Source: an uncultured Flavobacterium sp. (GTDB lineage Bacteria > Bacteroidota > Bacteroidia > Flavobacteriales > Flavobacteriaceae). Taken from it: 9,995 nt of DNA. The stretch lies in assembly GCF_946481155.1 (NCBI RefSeq), contig NZ_CAMLMK010000097.1, forward strand, positions 1-9,995. Reading direction: 5' to 3'. Below, piece after piece: positions 4,900 through 9,995 of this stretch (position 1 is its first letter; the number at the start of each line of letters is the position of its first letter). Below the pieces are notes generated by a model. That model did no database searches, was not told the DNA's origin, and saw only the letters and a program-made list of their open reading frames with translations. A program made the position numbers and the translations under genes.

Positions 4900-4985
4900 A
4901 ACCCTGCAGGTTCGAATCCTGCACGCAATTATGGCTTGCGTTTGACAACTGGTAGTCGCAACAGACTCAAAATCTGTTCGGTTGA
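4898..4985 (+). tRNA. circularly permuted tRNA-Leu(CAA)-like unit 2 (junction in variable arm)
   Basis: In gene order: variable-arm strand TTAACC (4898-4903), T-stem GCAGG/CCTGC (4906-4910 with 4918-4922) with loop TTCGAAT, 3' acceptor ACGCAA (4923-4928), a 7-nt linker, 5' acceptor TTGCGT (4936-4941), TT, D-arm GAC/GTC (4944-4946 with 4955-4957) with AACTGGTA loop, anticodon stem ACAGA/TCTGT (4961-4965 with 4973-4977) with loop CTCAAAA (anticodon CAA, Leu), then GGTTGA (4980-4985), which pairs with TTAACC. D-arm and anticodon arm resemble bacterial tRNA-Leu(CAA), a class with a long variable arm, matching the extra stem. There is again a C-T mismatch at 1-72. It shares 4898-4903 with unit 1. 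As a linear tRNA it fails: nothing downstream pairs with TTGCGT. Confidence 0.7.
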
Positions 4986-5270
4986 GATTGCATTGTCTCT
5001 TAAAATAAGAATGCGCTAGAAAGCCTTCGGTCTTTGTCAGTCCACATTGATTTTTCAGTAGAAGACACTCACGGTAAGACCTGAAAGCAGCTTCGTTTGC
5101 TAAACCGTTCTTTTGCTTTGATACTTGCTGGATTTTGCGTTGTGCAGGATTTAAAAATAGTAAAAAACCATTTGGATGCTTTTTCAAACCGGCCCATTTC
5201 CGTCCTTACCGGAGGATAAAGAAGCGAAGGTTTTCTTATTTAAAAAACAAACAAATAAAATATAAAAAGC
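4986..5270. other. non-coding leader between tRNA-like units and slipin gene
   Basis: No gene is supported. The most evident structure is at 5071-5108: ACGGT/ACCGT (5071-5075 with 5104-5108) enclosing AGCA/TGCT (5086-5089 with about 5098-5101). GAGA/TCTC at about 4984-4999 looks like a weak T-arm after unit 2. It may be part of one long transcript running into the slipin gene; no separate promoter was recognised. Confidence 0.35.
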
Positions 5271-6368
5271 ATGTTACAGAGAGTAAAAATTAATGCCTTA
5301 CAAAGAGGTTTGGTATTTAAGAACAGGAAATTGACTGAAGTATTGACCGAAGGCCCACATTGGATTTTTGGCAACAAACAGGTGGTCGTTTATGAAATGA
5401 ACCAAATATTCACTTCCAACATCGAATTGAATTATTTATTGCAGAATACAACATTAGCTTCCATGTTGAAAGTTGTAGATGTCGCTGATAATGAAATCGT
5501 AATATTATTTGTGGACGGTATCTTTAAAGAAGTTTTGACAGTAGGTAAGTATGCTTACTGGAAAGGGTTATACAATTTGAATTTTACAAAAATCGACTTG
5601 TCTAAAGTAGCTATTACAGAAGCTGTTCCGGTGAATTTATTGGAATTGCCTAAGATGAGAACGTTCGTCAGAAGATTCCAGGTGATGAGCCACGAAAAAG
5701 GGTTGTTGTTTGTAAATGGTTCTTTTGTAAAAGAAATAGCTGCGGGCATGCATTATTTCTGGAACAATGCAATTTCAGTGGAAGTAAAAACAGTTGATAT
5801 GCGTCAGCAGCAAATGGAAATCTCCGGCCAGGAATTATTGACCAAAGACAAAGCGACCTTGCGTATTAACTTTTTCGTAAAGTATCAGGTAAAGGAGATC
5901 ATGAAGGCAATTGTGGATACCAAAGAGTATGAAAAACAATTGTATGTTTTGATGCAATTGGCTTTGAGAGCCTTTGTGGGCGGGTATACTTTGGATGAAT
6001 TGTTAGGGAAGAAAGAGAGCATCGCTGAAAGCATCTTAGAGGAAGCCAAAGCTAAAATCAATGAATTAGGTATCGCAGTTTCAGATGCCGGTATCAGGGA
6101 TGTGATCTTGCCGGGAGATATGAAGGAAATCATGAACCAGGTGTTGGTTGCTGAGAAAAAAGCACAGGCGAACAGCATTATGAGACGTGAGGAAACAGCA
6201 TCTACCAGAAGCTTGTTGAATACCGCAAAATTGATGGAAGAAAACGACATGTTGTGGAAATTAAAGGAGATGGAATATGTAGAGAAAATTGCTGATAAAA
6301 TTGGTGAGATTTCCATTTCCGGTGGTGGTAACATGATTGGTCAATTGAAAGAGATTTTTGTAAAATAA
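5271..6368 (+). CDS. slipin (SPFH / band-7 family protein)
   Basis: A 365-aa SPFH-domain protein of the slipin type. SPFH proteins oligomerise at membranes or as cages. The band-7 core covers about 140-300, with QVMSHEKGLLFVNGSFVKEI at 137-156, VDMRQQQMEISGQELLTKDK at 175-194 and ATLRINFFVKYQV at 195-207; a coiled-coil-like Ala/Glu/Lys segment follows at about 285-345. There is no N-terminal transmembrane segment, unlike classical stomatins. The short motif 'hGLhh.NG...hhL..G.HhhW' occurs three times (about 7-34, 70-99, 138-166), so the N-terminal half seems to be built from repeats. It lies downstream of the tRNA-like array on the same strand and ends at the terminator 6373-6401. In bacteria slipins often accompany RtcB-type RNA-repair genes; that link is an inference here. 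Confidence 0.85.
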   Translation: MLQRVKINALQRGLVFKNRKLTEVLTEGPHWIFGNKQVVVYEMNQIFTSNIELNYLLQNTTLASMLKVVDVADNEIVILFVDGIFKEVLTVGKYAYWKGLYNLNFTKIDLSKVAITEAVPVNLLELPKMRTFVRRFQVMSHEKGLLFVNGSFVKEIAAGMHYFWNNAISVEVKTVDMRQQQMEISGQELLTKDKATLRINFFVKYQVKEIMKAIVDTKEYEKQLYVLMQLALRAFVGGYTLDELLGKKESIAESILEEAKAKINELGIAVSDAGIRDVILPGDMKEIMNQVLVAEKKAQANSIMRREETASTRSLLNTAKLMEENDMLWKLKEMEYVEKIADKIGEISISGGGNMIGQLKEIFVK

Positions 6369-6372
6369 GTAG

Positions 6373-6401
6373 AACCATGGGTAGGAATACCTGTGGTTTT
6401 T
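6373..6401 (+). terminator. rho-independent terminator of the slipin gene
   Basis: AACCATGGGTA (6373-6383) pairs with TACCTGTGGTT (6388-6398), 11 bp with two G-T pairs and a GGAA tetraloop, followed by T to 6401. It closes the tRNA-like array/slipin unit and separates it from the DUF3703 operon. Confidence 0.8.
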
Positions 6402-6424
6402 CGTGGAAATAATCTTCGCTTTAC

Positions 6425-6453
6425 TTGGAAAAGAAAGAAAAGATTTATCTTTA
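6425..6453 (+). promoter_or_regulatory. promoter of DUF3703-TauE/SafE operon
   Basis: TTG at 6425-6427 and TATCTTTA at 6446-6453 (one mismatch to TAnnTTTG), spacer 18 nt. Transcription would start near 6460, just before the ATG at 6475; this also argues against the upstream in-frame ATG at 6403. Confidence 0.55.
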
Positions 6454-6474
6454 TCGCGCAAACAACAGAAGGAA

Positions 6475-6840
6475 ATGAAACTCTATACCGCAATGCCGCA
6501 AACCTTAGCACCTTATTTTGAAAGGGAGCTGACTGAAGCAAATGTAAATCTGGTCAAAAACAATCTTCAAAACTGCTGGTATCATTTAGAAAGGGCACAT
6601 ATCATTGGGCAAAAGTATCCTTATGCACACAGTTATGTCCACTGGAAGATGCTGTTATTCGGATTCAGAATTAAGAGTTCCAAAGAGGTTTTAGGACAGA
6701 TCCCTAGATTGCTGGTAGGTGGAGTGAAATCATTTGTAGGCCATATTCCTGTGGGGAACACGGGTGGCGCGAATGTACCGCCATTGCGATCAATGGAAAT
6801 CCCTGCTGACATTCAGGAAATCATTAATACAAACTCTTAA
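6475..6840 (+). CDS. DUF3703 family protein
   Basis: A 121-aa soluble protein matching the DUF3703 pattern: HLERAHIIGQ at 37-46, HSYVHWKML at 52-60, GQIPRL at 74-79 and the Gly/Asn turn IPVGNTGGANVPPLRSMEIP at 91-110. The several histidines (His37, 42, 52, 56) and the Gly/Asn turn are conserved in the family as far as I recall; the biochemical role is unknown. I chose ATG 6475 rather than the longer frame from 6403 because the promoter lies inside the extra segment and DUF3703 proteins start near the LAPYFERE motif. The stop is 2 bases before the TauE/SafE start at 6843, so the pair is tightly co-transcribed and may act together. Confidence 0.85.
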   Translation: MKLYTAMPQTLAPYFERELTEANVNLVKNNLQNCWYHLERAHIIGQKYPYAHSYVHWKMLLFGFRIKSSKEVLGQIPRLLVGGVKSFVGHIPVGNTGGANVPPLRSMEIPADIQEIINTNS

Positions 6841-6842
6841 AG

Positions 6843-7616
6843 ATGGATATCGTAATTATTTCACTTGTCGCGTTTTTGGTTTCCATACTCACCTTCTTTT
6901 CAGGATTTGGGTTAGGAACGATTTTGACGCCTATTTTCATGCTGTTTTTTCCTGTGGAAATCGCCATTGCGCTGACAGGCGTGGTGCATTTCTTCAACAA
7001 TATTTTTAAATTGTTTTTAGTCGGCAAACATGCTAATAAAGAGGTCTTGCTGCGTTTTGGGATTCCGGCGGTAATTGCGGCTTTTTTAGGTTCTTATATT
7101 TTGGTGCATCTCACGGATCTAAAACCATTGTTCAGTTATGAATTGTTTGAACATACATTCACCGTATATCCAGTGAAATTCATTGTTTCGATGTTGCTGA
7201 TTGTATTTGCAAGCCTCGATCTTATTCCGTACTTCCAGCATCTGAAATTCGATAAGGATAAATTGCCTTTGGGCGGGTTTTTCAGCGGATTCTTTGGCGG
7301 ACTGTCAGGTAATCAAGGTGCTCTGCGAACGGCTTTTCTAATAAAAGCAGGATTAAGCAAAGAGGCCTTTATTGCTACGGCAGTCGTGGTTTCCACATTT
7401 GTAGATTTTACAAGGCTTTCGGTTTATGCCTCACGATTGTCGCTGATTAATATTTATGATAATAAAACACTGATCGTTTCAGCAACGCTTTCTGCAATTG
7501 CCGGCGCTTATTTCGGAAATAAATTATTGAAGAAAGTCACCTTAAAATCGTTGCAGATTTTTGTAGCAATAATGGTAATTGTGATTGCAATAGGTTTAGG
7601 GATGGGGATATTGTAA
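6843..7616 (+). CDS. TauE/SafE (TSUP) family membrane transporter
   Basis: A 257-aa polytopic inner-membrane protein of the sulfite exporter TauE/SafE family. It has about eight hydrophobic segments (roughly 3-20, 26-45, 47-60, 72-91, 112-130, 143-160, 175-190, 207-224, 236-256). Family signatures are FSGFGLGTILTP at 19-30 in the first half and GFFSGFFGGLSGNQGALRTA at 145-164 in the second, the internal repeat typical of TSUP. Members export or import sulfite, sulfoacetate or other small organosulfur or oxyanion substrates; the real substrate cannot be told. Starts 2 bases after DUF3703. The convergent Cys-rich exported proteins downstream suggest a metal or thiol stress setting, but that is inference. 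Confidence 0.88.
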   Translation: MDIVIISLVAFLVSILTFFSGFGLGTILTPIFMLFFPVEIAIALTGVVHFFNNIFKLFLVGKHANKEVLLRFGIPAVIAAFLGSYILVHLTDLKPLFSYELFEHTFTVYPVKFIVSMLLIVFASLDLIPYFQHLKFDKDKLPLGGFFSGFFGGLSGNQGALRTAFLIKAGLSKEAFIATAVVVSTFVDFTRLSVYASRLSLINIYDNKTLIVSATLSAIAGAYFGNKLLKKVTLKSLQIFVAIMVIVIAIGLGMGIL

Positions 7617-7649
7617 AAAAAGAGCGCCCCGTTAAGGACGCTCCGTTTT
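7615..7649. terminator. bidirectional intrinsic terminator between TauE/SafE and Cys-rich gene
   Basis: GAGCG (7622-7626) pairs with CGCTC (7639-7643), and CC (7628-7629) with GG (7636-7637), around one C/A mismatch. An A-run before it gives a T-run on the minus strand; TTTTA follows on the plus strand. It serves both convergent units. Confidence 0.7.
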
Positions 7650-7662
7650 AATTAATCAATAA

Positions 7663-7935
7663 TTAGGCTTTTGCTTTTTTGGCAGGTGATTTTCCGCCGG
7701 CACAACAAGAGCTGCTTGTAGTACAGTTTTTCTTATCTGTTGAAGCCGTTCTGGATTTATCAGTAGTAGCGCAATTGATTCCCTGCTCTTTGCATTTGGC
7801 TTTTTCTTCAGCCGTACACTTAGTACTATGGGAGTCACAGCAAATAACTGTTTCATTATCTTTTTTTGTTTCCTGAGCGGTTGCGCTCGTTGTAAATGCT
7901 AAAGCGAATAGCAATACGGTGATTATATTTTTCAT
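7663..7935 (-). CDS. small exported Cys-rich protein
   Basis: A 90-aa protein with a clear signal peptide (MKNIITVLLFALAFTTSATA, cleavage after Ala20 likely). The mature part has eight cysteines (32, 33, 40, 48, 55, 71, 77, 78), including CC pairs at both ends, interspersed with Lys/Ser/Thr, and a basic tail KSPAKKAKA. Small exported Cys-rich proteins of this kind are common in Bacteroidota near metal-handling genes; metal binding or redox function is plausible but not shown. The frame is open upstream to 7998, but the start at 7935 gives a perfect signal peptide. It is followed on the same strand orientation by another Cys-rich exported protein further upstream in transcription (8049-8375). 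Confidence 0.7.
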   Translation of the reverse strand: MKNIITVLLFALAFTTSATAQETKKDNETVICCDSHSTKCTAEEKAKCKEQGINCATTDKSRTASTDKKNCTTSSSCCAGGKSPAKKAKA

Positions 7936-8048
7936 CTTTATAAAGTATTTAATAATTAATAAATGATTTGCGCATAATAAACTACCACCTGTCATCACTT
8001 CCGCAATGCAGCAGGCATAAAAATTATAGGCGAAATTTTATTGGAGTA

Positions 8049-8375
8049 TTAAATACATTTCGGAGGATGCCAAATATCAAAAGTCTGTGAAGAAACGAAT
8101 GAATTCGTATAACTGAAATTATTTTTTAATATGAATTCCTGAGGTAACAGTACCAGATTTTTATAAGAAACGGGTACTAAAATTTGTAGCTTAAGACAGC
8201 AGAAAGAAGGATCGCAACCCTGTTTTTCACAGTCGGCAGGAGTATCAGAGCAGGCGGATTGAGAGCAAACCTGTTCACACGATTCTTTGAAAAATTTATA
8301 ATGCAGGAGTTGTACGGCCGGAGTAAGGGCCGCACTGAGAATAAAAAAGCTTACTATGAAGGCTAAATGTTTCAT
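8049..8375 (-). CDS. HYC_CC_PP-like exported protein
   Basis: A 108-aa protein with a signal peptide (about residues 1-20, MKHLAFIVSFFILSAALTPA). It shows the pattern of the HYC_CC_PP group named after its motifs: HY at 25-26, Cys33, Cys37, Cys42, Cys49, Cys54, the CC pair at 59-60 (PSFCC), and a C-terminal HPPKC at 103-107. Members are found in Bacteroidota beside heavy-metal efflux and sensing genes; function unknown. The frame could start earlier at 8408 (MRPKYLL...), but the ATG at 8375 places the signal peptide correctly. It is divergent to the DoxX-like gene at 8573. Confidence 0.65.
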   Translation of the reverse strand: MKHLAFIVSFFILSAALTPAVQLLHYKFFKESCEQVCSQSACSDTPADCEKQGCDPSFCCLKLQILVPVSYKNLVLLPQEFILKNNFSYTNSFVSSQTFDIWHPPKCI

Positions 8376-8572
8376 CAACAGTAAATGTAGTAAATATTTT
8401 GGTCGCATGAACTGGTCTATAACGAAACATTGAAAAATTTAAGTCTGCATAGCTGAGGGAGTATCCTCACAAAATTTTCGTACCCGAATAAAATTGTGTA
8501 ACTTAGTGCTCATGTAGGAGATCCTGACAAGCAACTTTCTGTACTTTCATTCTACGCAAAATTATAAAAGCC

Positions 8573-8962
8573 ATGAAATCAATCACCATCAATGGCATGC
8601 TGAAATTAATCATAGCGATTATCTTATTGCAGACTTTATATTTTAAGTTTAAAGGCGGCCCGGAAGCGGTATATGTTTTTACGGAATTGGGAATTGAGCC
8701 TTCTGGACGCATCATTTCCGGAATATTGGAATTAATCGCCTGCATTTTATTGTTTATCAACAAGACACGGTTTTTTGGGGCCTGCCTTACTATGTTTCTA
8801 ATGCTGGTGGCGCTTCTTTCCCATATTTGCATTTTAGGGTTTGTAGTTATGAACGACTCCGGCGTGATGTTCGCTTTAGCATTGCTGACGTTCATCTGCA
8901 GTTCAGTACTGATTTACAGGTTTCGGAACGACTGTAATTTTTTAGGATCACACAACCTCTAA
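8573..8962 (+). CDS. DoxX-like four-helix membrane protein
   Basis: A 129-aa integral membrane protein with four hydrophobic segments (about 8-27, 45-62, 65-90, 92-115), the topology of the DoxX / MauE-like family. The sequence after the first helix, FKFKGGPEAVYVFTELGIEP at 24-43, and the following GRIISGILELIACILLF fit DoxX-type proteins. Members occur in respiratory or redox-linked contexts and act with exported oxidoreductases; the partner here is unknown. Its stop codon lies 2 bases from that of the convergent VOC gene, with no terminator between them. Confidence 0.75.
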   Translation: MKSITINGMLKLIIAIILLQTLYFKFKGGPEAVYVFTELGIEPSGRIISGILELIACILLFINKTRFFGACLTMFLMLVALLSHICILGFVVMNDSGVMFALALLTFICSSVLIYRFRNDCNFLGSHNL

Positions 8963-8964
8963 GA

Positions 8965-9336
8965 TTATTCCATTTTAAACAAAGGGTTATAAATAAGGCC
9001 GATAACATTATCCCATGGATCTTTAACTGTACCAACGATTATTTCACCACCTACATCCTGGAGTGGTTCATGAACCGTCGCACCAATGCTTAAGAAACGC
9101 TCAAATTCTGCTTCAATAGCATTAGTTCCCCAATAACTCACAACTGCATCTGATTTTGATAGCGGATGTTCTTCCGGCTGCAATCCCAGCTCATACCCCT
9201 GAATGTTGAAACCCACATAAAAAGGCTGGTCGAAATAAGGTTTACATTCAAACGCCTGCGAATACCATTCTTTAGCTTTCGCAAGGTCGCTTACTTTATA
9301 AATTGTGGTCCGAAGTCCCAGAATCTTGTTATCCAT
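8965..9336 (-). CDS. VOC family protein (glyoxalase/dioxygenase fold)
   Basis: A 123-aa single VOC-type protein with two betaalphabetabetabeta modules: RTTIYKVSDLAKAKEWYSQA at 9-28 (module 1) and DAVVSYWGTNAIEAEFERF at 63-81 (module 2), ending KDPWDNVIGLIYNP at 105-118. The family includes glyoxalase I, ring-cleaving dioxygenases and antibiotic-binding proteins; the metal ligands are not clearly complete, so the reaction cannot be named. The ATG at 9336 starts right at the first strand; a start at 9360 would only add a polar tail. Convergent with the DoxX-like gene. Confidence 0.8.
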   Translation of the reverse strand: MDNKILGLRTTIYKVSDLAKAKEWYSQAFECKPYFDQPFYVGFNIQGYELGLQPEEHPLSKSDAVVSYWGTNAIEAEFERFLSIGATVHEPLQDVGGEIIVGTVKDPWDNVIGLIYNPLFKME

Positions 9337-9386
9337 CAGCTTATCTTTTAAATTAGTCAATAGGAATAATTATAGTATACTTAAAA

Positions 9387-9503
9387 TCAAAGGTAACCCA
9401 GTAACCAGTATATGATTATAAAAATTATAATCATTCCGATGCAGCCACCACCCAGTTTTTTAGCGCCATAGCCGGCGATAATCGTTTTGAAGAAACTATT
9501 CGT
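9387..9503 (-). CDS. 38-aa small membrane protein without ATG start (ACG start or mutated)
   Basis: On the minus strand, codons from 9503 to the TGA at 9387-9389 read, taking ACG 9501-9503 as start, MNSFFKTIIAGYGAKKLGGG then CIGMIIIFIIIYWLLGYL: an amphipathic basic start, a Gly-rich turn with one Cys and a hydrophobic helix at about 22-37. This is a plausible small single-pass membrane protein and resembles short Gly-rich membrane proteins of Flavobacteria in my recollection. There is no ATG, GTG or TTG in the frame before the internal Met24; the frame is closed by TAA at 9522-9524. Either the ACG is used, the start was lost by mutation (a decayed gene), or a base was misread. The rest of 9337-9609 holds nothing else recognised. 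Confidence 0.45.
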   Translation of the reverse strand, partial: TNSFFKTIIAGYGAKKLGGGCIGMIIIFIIIYWLLGYL

Positions 9504-9609
9504 ATATTTATCACTTAAATTTTAATAAATATACTACTTTTTAAGCAGATGCAGAAGTCTAATTTGTTTAAAATCAGATGTTTATTGTTTTAAATTTAAA
9601 AAAATCTGA

Positions 9610-9995
9610 TTAGTATTTCCCGCTAAGTAATTCACCGCCAATTGGAGCTTTTGCCTCGATACCTAATTTTTTCATCATTTCGTAAGTCGTACAAACCGCT
9701 GCCGAAGTAACCGGAATACCAATTTCTTTCTGAATCAGATCAATAGCTTCCAGGGATGGCATTTGCACACACGCTGATGCAACCAAAACATCTACACCGG
9801 TTAAATCAAGACGTTTGTATATTTCCAATAAGTTCATTGGATCCTGAGCAGCAACTTCCAAATTATCCGGGATTTCAAGTGCAATGGAATCTACAACTTC
9901 AAAACCCTGATGTTCAATATAATCTACTACTAAATCGGTAAGCGGACGCATATACGGAGTAATAACCGCCACTTTTTTGGCACCTAAAACTTTCA
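9610..9995 (-). CDS. Asp/Glu racemase / maleate isomerase-family protein, 5' part outside the window
   Basis: The C-terminal part (about 128 codons) of an Asp/Glu racemase superfamily protein of the maleate cis-trans isomerase / arylmalonate decarboxylase branch. The signature VLVASACVQMPSLEAID carries the second catalytic Cys, followed by GIPVTSAAVCTTYEMMKKLG. The first catalytic Cys lies in the missing N-terminal part. The frame remains open to the window end (KVLGAKKVAVITPYM...), so the gene is cut by the window and not by mutation. Which substrate is converted cannot be decided from this fragment; the protein is cytoplasmic as no signal peptide is in view. Confidence 0.8.
   Translation of the reverse strand, partial: KVLGAKKVAVITPYMRPLTDLVVDYIEHQGFEVVDSIALEIPDNLEVAAQDPMNLLEIYKRLDLTGVDVLVASACVQMPSLEAIDLIQKEIGIPVTSAAVCTTYEMMKKLGIEAKAPIGGELLSGKY

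Noticed and set aside
4865..4930. A linear tRNA from CTTGGGA (4865) to the T-arm at 4906-4922
   Set aside because: The acceptor strands CTTGGGA and ACGCAAT do not pair, and there is no room for an anticodon arm between 4892 and 4906.
4724..5187. 73-aa and 100-aa ORFs over the permuted units (both strands)
   Set aside because: They translate tRNA-like sequence; composition is not protein-like and the RNA pairing explains the region better.
6403..6474. Longer DUF3703 start at 6403
   Set aside because: The segment contains the promoter-like elements at 6425-6453 and lies beyond the family's usual N-terminus.

Overview
The window looks like chromosomal DNA of a Bacteroidota member, most likely Flavobacteriaceae. 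It is AT-rich, ribosome binding sites are weak or absent, several promoters fit the TTG / TAnnTTTG type of this phylum, and the protein families (slipin with DUF3703 and TauE/SafE neighbours, HYC_CC_PP-like protein, DUF922, SUKH) are common there. No transposase, integrase, rRNA or CRISPR array is visible.

Layout. (a) 1-1760: an RBBP9/YdeN-type serine hydrolase and a SMI1/KNR4 (SUKH) protein in one operon, closed by a strong terminator. (b) 1915-3060: a lone homologue of the Rhodococcus equi Vap virulence family without signal peptide, then a convergent DUF922 secreted putative metalloprotease. (c) 3061-3674: mostly non-coding, with one candidate structured small RNA. (d) 3675-6401: an unusual RNA-centred locus: a promoter, a 38-codon ORF, an intrinsic terminator, three linear tRNA genes (Arg-ACG, Asp-GTC, Pro-TGG; the last two with shrunken D-arms), an unrecognised 105-aa protein, two overlapping tRNA-like units whose halves are in circularly permuted order, and a slipin (SPFH/band-7) gene ending at its own terminator. 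(e) 6425-8408: DUF3703 and TauE/SafE transporter genes in an operon, convergent with two small exported Cys-rich proteins. (f) 8573-9995: a DoxX-like membrane protein, a VOC (glyoxalase-fold) protein, a tiny membrane protein that appears to lack an ATG start, and the 5'-truncated end of an Asp/Glu racemase / maleate isomerase-type gene.

The most remarkable region is 4828-4985. There, in two successive units, the T-arm and 3' acceptor strand come BEFORE the 5' acceptor strand, D-arm and anticodon stem, and the acceptor strands are separated by a short linker. Put back in tRNA order, the first unit gives a complete cloverleaf with 5-bp anticodon and T stems, a 4-bp D stem, a mostly paired acceptor and the usual tertiary-contact nucleotides. 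The second gives a tRNA-Leu(CAA)-like molecule with a variable-arm stem. The units share the same six bases at their junction. Such RNAs would be born with a break in the anticodon loop or variable arm, which suggests (inference) a link to RNA ligation or repair, or use as tRNA mimics; the adjacent slipin fits that because slipins are found near RtcB-type RNA-repair genes in bacteria. No RtcB is in the window.
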